Position numbers and translations under genes: made by a program. The notes beneath the pieces were generated by a model. The model worked only from the letters and a program-made list of their open reading frames with translations, ran no database searches and had not been told where the DNA came from. A DNA stretch of 64,000 bases from an uncultured bacterium (GTDB taxonomy: Bacteria > CSSED10-310 > CALFER01), in contig CALFER010000025.1 in NCBI GenBank assembly GCA_937951895.1, positions 1 to 64,000 of the forward strand, written 5' to 3'. Positions 1-7,584 of the stretch are shown piece by piece; position 1 is the stretch's first letter, and each line of letters opens with the position of its first letter.

Positions 1-110
1 AAAGCGACGGTCCGGACGAATCGGTATCATCGGTGTCATCGGCGTAATCGGTGGAAAAGCGACGGTCCGGACGAATCGGTATCATCGGTGTCATCGGCGT
101 AATCGGTGGA
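1..110. repeat. 55-bp tandem repeat, two exact copies, cut by the window edge
   Basis: Positions 1-55 and 56-110 are identical 55-bp units. Each unit ends in four degenerate 9-mers of the form TCGGTRTCA, TCGGTGTCA, TCGGCGTAA, TCGGTGGA, so there is a nested period of 9 inside the period of 55. One frame would read Ile-Gly-Ile-Ile-Gly-Val-type residues, but no start or closed reading frame is visible here. The array probably continues upstream of the window. No spacers separate the units, so it is not a CRISPR array. Confidence 0.9.
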
Positions 111-173
111 TAAAGAGAGGCTTGCCTTGAAAGGGCAACCAACAGCGCCTTCCAATCAGAACCTGCCATATTC

Positions 174-199
174 CGTAATTACATTCTGCGTAATTACAT
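174..199. promoter_or_regulatory. Paired GTAATTAC palindromes, candidate operator
   Basis: CGTAATTACAT occurs twice, at 174-184 and 189-199, 15 nt apart. Each copy contains the perfect 8-bp palindrome GTAATTAC. The pair lies about 120-145 nt upstream of the FG-GAP protein start. It could be a repressor or activator site for that gene. No convincing -35/-10 pair was found next to it. The rest of 111-319 shows nothing recognisable apart from the AAAGGAG ribosome site at about 308-314. Confidence 0.35.
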
Positions 200-319
200 C
201 GATCCAGACGGACATTCGTTTACGAATTTCCTGAAAAACCGTTGTTCCTGTGATGATTTCACTGGCATCGATTTTGCGATGGAACCCTTCAGGAGTCCGA
301 TCCTCTGAAAGGAGCTTCT

Positions 320-2314
320 ATGAAAATCCTTCGTCTCGCGGTGATCATCATGGTTCTGGGAAATGCCATACCGGTTTTCCCGTATGACGACCGAACGGAG
401 ACTCAATGGATCGTTGATCCGGAGGGATCGCCACGGCAGAGACTCGGGTGTGAACTCGAACTCGACAGTCCGTATCTGTTTGCAGGCGCTCCGGCATCCT
501 ATTCGAATCCTGTCAGCGGCAGTCAGGTCGTGATTTTTGAAAAGATCGACGGAGTCTGGACGTTTTCCGACCGGATCGAGAGCGGGCATCCGCAGAGTTT
601 TGAGCTCTTTGGTTACAGCATCGCATCGGATGGAAACAGGGTGCTGGTCGGAGCACCGGAATCGAACGTGTTTTCTGAGCGCACCGGTGCGGCGTTTCTG
701 TTCGAGCGTGACAGTGATGCGTGGATCAAAACGGCGGAGATCGGGAACGCCGATCTGGCTCAACCCGCATGGTTCGGCGCGTCCTGCGCGATTACCGGTC
801 ACTTTATCGTTCTCGGAGCGCCTCTGGAAACCGCTCCCCTGAGCTATGCCGGGGCTGCGTATGGTTTTCAGATGGATTCCGGGGAATGGATTCAGACCGC
901 GAGATGGGTCGATCCGGAACCGGCATCCTACGGGTATTTCGGATACGATGTGGCGATGTCGGAGGAGTTCATCGTCATCGGAGCGCCGGGACATGGCGAT
1001 AACGGCGGAGTTTTCGTCTACGGCATCAACGAGGGCACATGGGCGTACCGCTGGACGATTGAATCTCCGGATGCCGGATACGATTCGAGTTTCGGGTATG
1101 CCATTGCCTTGGAGGGTGACCGGTTGATCGTATCGGCACCGTTGCGCGATGTGGGTGGGATCTACAATGTCGGTAGCATCTATGTGTTCGAGTATGACGG
1201 GATGGTGTTCAATCTGGTCCATACTATCGTTCCTTCCGATGGAACGGCGTACACGGAATTGGGTCGATCCGTCGGATTGTCCGGAGACAGGCTGGTGACG
1301 GGTTCACCTAATTTTTACGGTGCAGGCGCATCGATCGGCATCGCTTTCGTGTTTGATTTCATTGGAGGAGACTGGATCGAAACCTCGCATTTGCTGCCGC
1401 ATGACGGCGCTCGGTATGATTCCTTCGGAGCCGCGGTCGCCATCGATGGTTCTGATGTCGTCTGTGGAGCTCCTCAGAAGGATTCAGGTCAGTATGGTCC
1501 GGACTGTGGAGTGGTGTACTGTTACGATCTGACTTCCGACGCCACTCCGGTGCCGACATTCACACCCGTTCCGGTTTCTCCGACGCCGACCAGTGCGCCT
1601 TACGGAGACATGTGGTCGCATCATCAGGTGTGTGTTTTTGACGCGGGAACGGAGCCTCGTGTGCCGATCGAAGACGCATTGGTAGAAGAATCGTACGGTC
1701 AATATGGATCGTATGATGAGTGTGTGACCGGCGCATCGGGGTGCTGTTCGGTGTCGGTCTATTGCCACGATACGCATTATGTCGGGATTCAGGTGTCTGC
1801 CGCGGGATACCGGTCCGTTTCTACTGGTTGCCTGTGTTCCGCCTGGGAGACCGTCGAGGTGGAACTTGTACCCCTCAATCCGTATACCCCCACACCGACG
1901 CCCTCGCCGCCGCCGACTTCCGCGCCTTCCATGACTCCGACCGTGCCGCCCTGCTGCGATCTTGACCTCGACCTGATCGTGCCCCGCACGCACCTCCTTC
2001 CGGGCGACGAGTTTTATCTCGATGTCGGCATTCTGAGCTGGCATCCCGTTGTGATCGAGGATCTGCGGCTTTTCATCGTGCTTGACGTGCAGGGCGCCTA
2101 CTGGTTCTGGCCGTCCTGGCGAAGCGTTTCCGAGGGGGTGGATTATGGGGTCATCGATTGCCCGCCGACGGGGTATGCGGCGCGGATTATCGATTCATTC
2201 AACTGGCCGGAGGGGGTGGCTCCGGTTGAAGATGTGCGGATCTGGGGTGCAGTTTTGGAAGCGACCGGGACGTATCTGATCAGCGATATCCGGATGATAG
2301 AAATAGACTGGTAG
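320..2314 (+). CDS. Secreted FG-GAP (integrin-like propeller) protein with shared C-terminal domain
   Basis: This 664-residue protein has a Sec signal peptide (about 1-22), then six or seven FG-GAP-type blades (about 30-400) marked by recurring (V/F)GAP motifs such as LFAGAP, VLVGAPE, IVIGAPG, VVCGAP. A first Thr/Pro linker (about 405-425) leads to a Cys-rich, regulatory-like domain. A second Thr/Pro linker (about 535-555) leads to a terminal domain of about 105 residues containing IVLDVQGAYWFWPSW. Related terminal domains occur in three other large exported proteins in this window (the propeller protein ending at 31348, the beta-helix protein at 19566-22358 and the C25 protease at 22458-26003). 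An AAAGGAG site supports the ATG. It probably acts at or beyond the cell surface. Its ligand is unknown. FG-GAP assignment is from sequence pattern; surface role is inference. Confidence 0.85.
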   Translation: MKILRLAVIIMVLGNAIPVFPYDDRTETQWIVDPEGSPRQRLGCELELDSPYLFAGAPASYSNPVSGSQVVIFEKIDGVWTFSDRIESGHPQSFELFGYSIASDGNRVLVGAPESNVFSERTGAAFLFERDSDAWIKTAEIGNADLAQPAWFGASCAITGHFIVLGAPLETAPLSYAGAAYGFQMDSGEWIQTARWVDPEPASYGYFGYDVAMSEEFIVIGAPGHGDNGGVFVYGINEGTWAYRWTIESPDAGYDSSFGYAIALEGDRLIVSAPLRDVGGIYNVGSIYVFEYDGMVFNLVHTIVPSDGTAYTELGRSVGLSGDRLVTGSPNFYGAGASIGIAFVFDFIGGDWIETSHLLPHDGARYDSFGAAVAIDGSDVVCGAPQKDSGQYGPDCGVVYCYDLTSDATPVPTFTPVPVSPTPTSAPYGDMWSHHQVCVFDAGTEPRVPIEDALVEESYGQYGSYDECVTGASGCCSVSVYCHDTHYVGIQVSAAGYRSVSTGCLCSAWETVEVELVPLNPYTPTPTPSPPPTSAPSMTPTVPPCCDLDLDLIVPRTHLLPGDEFYLDVGILSWHPVVIEDLRLFIVLDVQGAYWFWPSWRSVSEGVDYGVIDCPPTGYAARIIDSFNWPEGVAPVEDVRIWGAVLEATGTYLISDIRMIEIDW

Positions 2315-2336
2315 GAGGAGACCGGAAATCGAGCTA

Positions 2337-2672
2337 TCAACGGGATGGATCACCTGCTGATCTCGGAACAACGTCAATCCCTGTCGACTCGTGACCGAGC
2401 AGGATCGTGACGACACCTTCCTGCGGAATCAGAAACTCGAGCTCCGCCGGCAGATCCAGCGTCTTCAGCACATCGCGCTCGATGAAGACACGACACCCCT
2501 CGCACTCGATTTCATTGAATGGATCCATTTGTTCCGGGAAAGCCATCCGACCGGACAGCCGCAGTGCTGCGTGTCATCACCCTTCGATCACGTAGAACAT
2601 GCCGATCGAGATCACGTTGCCGCGTGCAGCGAGATACTCCCTGAACAGCCCGGATGGGAAGGACGCTTTCAT
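2337..2672 (-). CDS. Candidate tandem-selenocysteine protein (CC/Se-motif type), two in-frame TGA codons
   Basis: ATG at 2672 opens 31 codons ending ...GMFYVIEG. Two consecutive TGA codons follow (2577-2579 and 2574-2576), then the same frame stays open for 78 more codons to a TGA at 2337-2339. Read through, it gives 111 residues. The pattern is an N-terminal helix, strand, Glu-Gly-Sec-Sec, then an (I)ECEGCRVFIERDV block. As I recall them, small CC/Se-motif (seleno)proteins carry Gly-Cys-Cys and a later VDGIxVYVDR block at the equivalent places. A 7-bp hairpin with a GGUC loop lies 21-24 nt after the TGAs. The gene starts 9 nt after the cytochrome c7 stop, in an operon with ResB/ResC. No clear ribosome site is visible. 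The alternative is a nonsense-broken gene, but both halves look conserved and only the Sec positions are stops. Confidence 0.72.
2542..2559 (-). promoter_or_regulatory. SECIS-like hairpin downstream of tandem UGA
   Basis: Read on the minus strand, GCTGTCC (2559-2553), loop GGTC (2552-2549) and GGATGGC (2548-2542) form a 7-bp stem with two G-U pairs. The loop starts 24 nt after the first TGA and 21 nt after the second. As known for bacterial SECIS elements, the apical loop sits roughly 16-37 nt after the UGA and carries an early G; the E. coli fdhF loop contains AGGUCU. The match to both spacing and loop is what makes recoding plausible here. Confidence 0.6.
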
Positions 2673-2681
2673 CGGAGACGT

Positions 2682-3020
2682 TTATGTTTTCGAAACGTGG
2701 CAGGTCTGACAGGCAAACGTCTTGGCGGGTTTGTCCTTGTCATGACAGACCCGGCAGGCGTCATGCACGAGCTGCTGGTTGTTTTCAGGCGCGTCGACGA
2801 CCGCCTTGATCGGAGGATGGCATTTGTCGCACGTTGCCTTGCGCTCGTCGACATGCTTCTTGTGGTAGAACATAACCTCAGTCGGACTGCCCTTGCTGAC
2901 CTTCTGAGGCGTTTCGATCCGGATGACGTCCTTCGTGATCGTGTCCTGCGCCAATCCGACGGCAATGCCCAGTACGGCGAACCCGGCAATGGCGATCCAT
3001 AACATCCATCCCTGTTTCAT
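2682..3020 (-). CDS. Three-haem cytochrome c7-type protein
   Basis: The 112-residue product begins with an uncleaved anchor or signal segment (about 5-24). It carries three haem-binding motifs: CDKCH (64-68), CRVCH (89-93) and CQTCH (104-108). Extra histidines in FYHKKH (53, 56) and at 86 could be distal ligands. This is the small multihaem c7/class III pattern, a periplasmic electron carrier. The ATG at 3020 is preceded by GGGAGGGG, so I chose it over longer upstream starts. It lies 71 nt after the ResC gene, whose product attaches haem to such proteins. Minus-strand TATAAT at 3079-3084 could give it an extra promoter, but the -35 spacing is poor. Confidence 0.88.
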   Translation of the reverse strand: MKQGWMLWIAIAGFAVLGIAVGLAQDTITKDVIRIETPQKVSKGSPTEVMFYHKKHVDERKATCDKCHPPIKAVVDAPENNQQLVHDACRVCHDKDKPAKTFACQTCHVSKT

Positions 3021-3091
3021 AACCCCTCCCATCGGCCGTTCTGCCCGGCGCGTGAGTGACCGGTCGGCCGCATCCCGCATTATAGCAGCTC

Positions 3092-3916
3092 TCAACCGTA
3101 ACTATGCAAGCCTTTGAAGATGTCGAGATGATTGACGCCCCAGTATGTGACGATGACCGAGAGAAACCCGATGATCGCGATGAGCGCCAGCCGCTTGCCC
3201 GCCCAGCCCTTCGTGATCCTCGCGTGCAGAAACACCGCATACACGATCCATGTGATGAGCGACCAGGTTTCCTTGGGATCGAATCCCCAGTAGCGTCCCC
3301 AGGCCCGATATGCCCAGGCCGATCCGGAGATAATCCCCAGTGTGAGGAGTAAAAAGCCGACCATGATCATCCGGTACATCACGTCATCGAGCTGGAGAGA
3401 GGATTCCCGCGTAAGATTGCCTCCGCGTGCCCTGGTCAGACTCATGATGCCCGTAAAAAAGGCCACCGCAAAGGCAGCATAGGCCAAAAAACACGTCACG
3501 ACATGGAAAAACAGCCAGTTGGACTGCAGCGCGGGCATCAGCGGCGTCACCGCAGTCTCCATGCCGGGTATCAGCGAGGTCACGCCGATCAACCCCGCTC
3601 CACCCGCCAGAATCGCGGCCCCGAAACGCCTCAACCCGAGAAACCGGTCGAAAACAAGAAAAATCGCCACGATGGACCAGGCGAAAAACACGAACGACTC
3701 ATAGCGGTTGGTCAGCGGCGCGTGTCCGATCCCGATCTGATAACTGTGAATCCACCGCCAGATCAGACTCGACGTGTGCAGACCGAACCCCAGCCATGCA
3801 ACGCCCATCGGAATCCGCCAGCGTTTCGGTTCAGGGGCGAGATTCGTCCAGAGAAATGCCGCAGCCGAGACCATATATACCACCATCACGATCTGATTGA
3901 GTGTCGTGTCGTCCAT
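3092..3916 (-). CDS. ccsA: Cytochrome c biogenesis protein ResC/CcsA
   Basis: This 274-residue polytopic membrane protein has about eight hydrophobic segments and the tryptophan-rich WWD haem-handling motif at about 198-222 (SAWAYRAWGRYWGFDPKETW). Conserved histidines near 47, 138, 231 and 263 fit the haem ligands of the family. Together with ResB just upstream it forms the system II synthetase that moves haem across the membrane and attaches it to CXXCH motifs. The gene follows resB by 29 nt and precedes the c7 cytochrome. The length is normal for a stand-alone CcsA. Confidence 0.93.
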   Translation of the reverse strand: MDDTTLNQIVMVVYMVSAAAFLWTNLAPEPKRWRIPMGVAWLGFGLHTSSLIWRWIHSYQIGIGHAPLTNRYESFVFFAWSIVAIFLVFDRFLGLRRFGAAILAGGAGLIGVTSLIPGMETAVTPLMPALQSNWLFFHVVTCFLAYAAFAVAFFTGIMSLTRARGGNLTRESSLQLDDVMYRMIMVGFLLLTLGIISGSAWAYRAWGRYWGFDPKETWSLITWIVYAVFLHARITKGWAGKRLALIAIIGFLSVIVTYWGVNHLDIFKGLHSYG

Positions 3917-3945
3917 CTTCGCTGATGCCTCCGCGGATTAGACCG

Positions 3946-5103
3946 TCAGGCGGGTGAGGGGTTACGGAATCGTTTCGACGGATCCATGAAGAACGACAGC
4001 ATCAGACCGCAGATGAGCAGAACCGATCCGAGCCAGACGAAGGTGCTGCCGGGATCCCGGGAAATCTGGATTCCCGTTCCGAACCGAGGCTGGATGCGAT
4101 CGAACGAGAACACATAGGCGGCATCCGGTCCGGACGCGCCGTGAAAATTCGGGAAATTCAGAAAGACCCACTGTTTTCGTGCATCAGCGCTGCCTTCGCG
4201 GATCGAAAGCAGTGCGGCGGGATTGGCATACTCGTCGGAGCGCGACACAACCCGTCCGTCATCGAGTCTCTGAAAGTCGCTCACGAACTGCTCGACCGTA
4301 ACGGACACCGTCGTTCCTTCCGTCGGGACGAACTCGAACGATTCGCCTTCATTGACCCGGTAACTCGTTGGCGTCCCGTCCTTCGACCGCACGCCGACTT
4401 CGATATACTCGATGCCCGCCACGTGATAACTGGCCTGGTACAGCATGAATCCGCCGGCCGCAACCGGACCGTTGACGCGTAAAACATGCTGCGCGGAACG
4501 GCCCTGGGAATCCGTCAGCGTAAGATCCGTTCGGTATTCGCGCACCATCCCCGGGTCATTCTCGTACATGTCGATCCGGAATGCATCGCACCGCACGGTC
4601 TGTCCGATCGCGAGCGTGTCACCCCTCAACGTCGTGAATGATTCGGCGGTTTCACCCGGAAGCATCCAGAGCATCCCTTCGACGCCCGTCAGACCGCTCA
4701 GCATCGCGCCGGTGAGGATCGTCAGGAAACCGGCGTGCGTGACATAGAATCCGAATCGCGCAATGCCTCGCGGATCCGGTTTCCCTTCGCTTTTCAGCCG
4801 GCGGCGAAGCGAGACGTCGCGGGGCAGTCTTCGGAGCGTGCTGACGATCAGGTTCAGAGCGAGTGCGATGAGCAGGCCGAGATAAAGGGGGGAGTGATAC
4901 ATGTCGAATGCGCCGATTGCGTCGAGGAATCGGATGGTGCCGGGCGAATAGACGTGCTGGATATGCGATTCCTCGGAGGTGCCGCGCTGGATCACGACGG
5001 TGCCGGCGATCGAGGCGATTCCGAGCAGAATCAGGAGGATGATGGTCAGGCGTGTTGAACTGAGGAACATGATGAGGGGATGGTGGGTCTGATCGGATTT
5101 CAT
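3946..5103 (-). CDS. resB: Cytochrome c biogenesis protein ResB/Ccs1
   Basis: This 385-residue protein has an N-terminal pair of membrane helices (about 10-35 and 75-95), a third near 125-145, a large extracytoplasmic domain (about 150-345) and a final helix near 355-375. This is the ResB/Ccs1 layout. It chaperones apocytochrome and haem with ResC. The ATG at 5103 has a GGAG 8 nt upstream; a longer upstream start lacks support. It heads the minus-strand operon resB-resC-cytochrome c7-selenoprotein candidate. It is somewhat short compared with many ResB proteins, but its end (SLLFF-type helix plus basic tail) looks intact. Confidence 0.88.
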   Translation of the reverse strand: MKSDQTHHPLIMFLSSTRLTIILLILLGIASIAGTVVIQRGTSEESHIQHVYSPGTIRFLDAIGAFDMYHSPLYLGLLIALALNLIVSTLRRLPRDVSLRRRLKSEGKPDPRGIARFGFYVTHAGFLTILTGAMLSGLTGVEGMLWMLPGETAESFTTLRGDTLAIGQTVRCDAFRIDMYENDPGMVREYRTDLTLTDSQGRSAQHVLRVNGPVAAGGFMLYQASYHVAGIEYIEVGVRSKDGTPTSYRVNEGESFEFVPTEGTTVSVTVEQFVSDFQRLDDGRVVSRSDEYANPAALLSIREGSADARKQWVFLNFPNFHGASGPDAAYVFSFDRIQPRFGTGIQISRDPGSTFVWLGSVLLICGLMLSFFMDPSKRFRNPSPA

Positions 5104-5505
5104 GGATGTCTCCGACGAGCGGTGAGGTGCCGAGGCGAACCGGGTCGCTGACTGATCCGTTTGGAACGCGGGTCGTTGTTGGCCATGCAATCGTCCTGTT
5201 CGTCATGAGGAGGCGTTACGCAACGATCGACAGATGGAGTGTATTTCAGGCAGCAGGAGAGAGCAAGATGGACGTCAGTTTTTGTCGAGTGTGTTTCTGG
5301 AGCGATCGTGTGCGTTTAGATGTTAAAATGGTGACAGGTAATGTATCCGATGCGGTCCCGGAGGCGCTGGCGTGGCTGCCCGGACACCTGCCGCCTTGAC
5401 AGGCGTGCTCCCGGATGTGTACATGTTGCATCAAGATATTGTTGCATGTCTGAGACCTATCACGCAGAATTACTGCTGTGTATGAATCTGACTGGAGGCC
5501 GCTGA
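5104..5505. other. Intergenic region between divergent resB and recQ operons
   Basis: These 402 nt contain no convincing gene. TGTTGCAT occurs twice as a direct repeat (5424-5431 and 5440-5447), 16 nt apart and 59 nt before the helicase start. TTGACA at 5397-5402 is a good -35, but the -10 at the right distance (GTACAT) is poor. GGAGG at 5494-5498 serves the helicase ATG. The repeats may be a regulatory site for the helicase/DprA pair; this is inference. Confidence 0.5.
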
Positions 5506-7584
5506 ATGAATGACTCACGAAACAGAGCGCTGCATCTGCTCCGGATTGGCACGGGACTTTCGACGGCTGTCTTTCGGGATGGCCAGGAAGATGCCATTCG
5601 TCACATTGTCGAAGGCAAAGGTCGATTACTCGTCGTGCAGAAGACCGGGTGGGGCAAGAGCATGGTCTACTTCATCGCGACCAGGTTGCTCCGGGAATCC
5701 GGCGCAGGCCCCGCTCTGCTGATCTCGCCATTGCTTGCGCTGATGCGAAACCAGATCATTGCGGCAGAGCGAATGGGCGTTCGTGCCGCAACGATCAATT
5801 CCGACAATGTGAGTGACTGGGCGCTGGTCGAGAGCAAACTGGCAAACGGTGAGATCGACATCCTGCTGATTTCGCCCGAGCGCCTTGCGAACGAGCACTT
5901 TCGCACGCAGGTGTTGGCCGATATCGCCGGACGGATCGCTCTGTTGGTCATCGACGAAGCGCACTGCATTTCGGATTGGGGGCACGATTTCCGCCCTCAC
6001 TACCGGATGCTGGAGCGCATCGTCAAGTCGCTGCCGCCCAATCTTCGACTCCTGGCTACAACAGCTACGGCGAACAACAGGGTCATGGACGATCTGGCTG
6101 CAGTACTCGGGCCCCGCCTCCAGGTGTCCCGGGGAGACCTCAATCGCGCATCGCTGACGTTGCAGACTATCCGCCTGCCCAGCCAGGCCGAGCGCCTTGC
6201 CTGGTTGGCGGAGCAACTTGGTAAACTGAAGGGCCACGGCATCATTTACACGCTGACCGTCCGGGATGCCAATCAGGTGGCGGACTGGTTGAAGACTCAG
6301 GGGTTCAACGTGGAAGCCTATACCGGAGAAACCGGTGAGCGTCGCGAGCAACTGGAACATGCACTGCTTAACAATCAGGTCAAAGCGCTGGTTGCGACGA
6401 CGGCTTTAGGCATGGGGTATGATAAACCGGATCTGTCGTTTGTGATTCACTATCAGACGCCGGGCTCTGTTGTCGCCTACTACCAGCAGGTCGGTCGTGC
6501 AGGACGCGCGCTGGACTCCGCCTATGGTGTGCTGCTCAGCGGCGACGAAGACTCAGACATTACCGACTGGTTTATCCGGAGTGCGTTTCCGACGCGCCAG
6601 GAAGTGGCTGATGTCCTGGACGCTCTTGAAGACGCGCCAAAAGGCCTGTCCGTTCCCGAGTTGCTGACTCGAGTCAATCTGAGCAAGGGGCGCATTGAGA
6701 AGACGATGGCGTTGCTGTCTCTTGAAGCACCTGCTCCGATCGCAAAGCAAGGGAGTAAATGGCAACTCACGGCAGCAACACTGAGCGAAGCATTCTGGGA
6801 TCGGGCAGAACGTCTCACTGCACTTCGGCGTAACGAGCACCAGCACATGCAGGACTATGTCAATCTGCCGTTCGGTCAGCACATGGGTTTTCTGATCGCA
6901 GCGCTCGACGGTGACCCAAACGGTGTCACTCACCCGGTTTTACCTCCATTGCCTGAAAATGTGACGATTGAGCGGATCCAGGCAGCCATCACATTTTTAT
7001 GTCGCAGCAGTTTGCCCATCGAGCCGCGCAGGAAATGGCCCGATGGCGGGATGCCTCATTACGGATTGAAGGGACTCATCCCACCTGCGCATCAAGCAGA
7101 ACCCGGCAAAGCACTCTGTGTCTGGGGTGATGCGGGTTGGGGCGGATTGGTTCGACACGGGAAGTACCACGACGGCCGTTTTTCCGACGACCTTGTCGCT
7201 GCCTGCCTGAAGATGATTGCCGAGTGGAACCCGCAACCGGCTCCCGCGTGGGTGACGGGCGTTCCTTCGCTTCGGCACCCCGACCTGGTCCCGGATTTTG
7301 CCCGGCGCGTCGCGGCTGCTTTGCATCTTCCGTTTCGGATGGTCATTGCGAAAACAGACGCCAGACCCGAACAGAAAACGATGGCAAACAGTGCGCAACA
7401 GGCGCGCAACATCGATGGTTCACTCGCGCTCAACGGTCTGCCCATTCTTCCCGGGCCGGTCCTCCTGATCGATGATATGGTCGATTCGCGGTGGACACTG
7501 ACGGTCGCTGCGTGGCTTCTCCGCAAAAACGCCAGTGGCGCAGTTTGGCCGATGGCCCTCTCACAGACGGGGTACAACGAATGA
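5506..7584 (+). CDS. RecQ-family helicase fused to a C-terminal phosphoribosyltransferase domain
   Basis: The 692-residue protein starts as a RecQ helicase: Walker A GWGKS (48-52), DEAH box with SDWGHDFRP (150-163), SAT-like TTATAN and the QQVGRAGR motif VI. The RecQ zinc module has lost its cysteines (the corresponding stretch near 445-470 reads QHMQDYVNLPFGQHMGF). There is no HRDC. The last 110 residues look like a ComF-type PRTase, with VLLIDDMVDSRWTL (652-665) as the PRPP loop, although the usual Thr-Gly of the loop is Ser-Arg. Its stop overlaps the start of a DprA homologue (ATGA), so the two are translationally coupled. Known parallel: ShosTA pairs a PRTase protein with a DprA-like protein. 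Helicase action at blocked or foreign DNA is inference. Confidence 0.85.
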   Translation: MNDSRNRALHLLRIGTGLSTAVFRDGQEDAIRHIVEGKGRLLVVQKTGWGKSMVYFIATRLLRESGAGPALLISPLLALMRNQIIAAERMGVRAATINSDNVSDWALVESKLANGEIDILLISPERLANEHFRTQVLADIAGRIALLVIDEAHCISDWGHDFRPHYRMLERIVKSLPPNLRLLATTATANNRVMDDLAAVLGPRLQVSRGDLNRASLTLQTIRLPSQAERLAWLAEQLGKLKGHGIIYTLTVRDANQVADWLKTQGFNVEAYTGETGERREQLEHALLNNQVKALVATTALGMGYDKPDLSFVIHYQTPGSVVAYYQQVGRAGRALDSAYGVLLSGDEDSDITDWFIRSAFPTRQEVADVLDALEDAPKGLSVPELLTRVNLSKGRIEKTMALLSLEAPAPIAKQGSKWQLTAATLSEAFWDRAERLTALRRNEHQHMQDYVNLPFGQHMGFLIAALDGDPNGVTHPVLPPLPENVTIERIQAAITFLCRSSLPIEPRRKWPDGGMPHYGLKGLIPPAHQAEPGKALCVWGDAGWGGLVRHGKYHDGRFSDDLVAACLKMIAEWNPQPAPAWVTGVPSLRHPDLVPDFARRVAAALHLPFRMVIAKTDARPEQKTMANSAQQARNIDGSLALNGLPILPGPVLLIDDMVDSRWTLTVAAWLLRKNASGAVWPMALSQTGYNE

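Noticed and set aside
1..110. CRISPR array
   Set aside because: Units are directly adjacent with no unique spacers and have an internal 9-bp period; no cas genes nearby.
194..1222. Long minus-strand frame opposite the FG-GAP gene
   Set aside because: It is a frame mirror of a well-supported plus-strand gene, is Arg-rich, has no ribosome site and no domain.
2574..2579. Reading TGA-TGA as simple gene breakage
   Set aside because: Two adjacent UGAs, a SECIS-like loop at the right distance and conserved sequence on both sides are better explained by recoding; kept only as the alternative.
2391..3002. Plus-strand frame of about 200 codons across the cytochrome and selenoprotein genes
   Set aside because: It is antisense to CXXCH-coding sequence and shows no protein family pattern.
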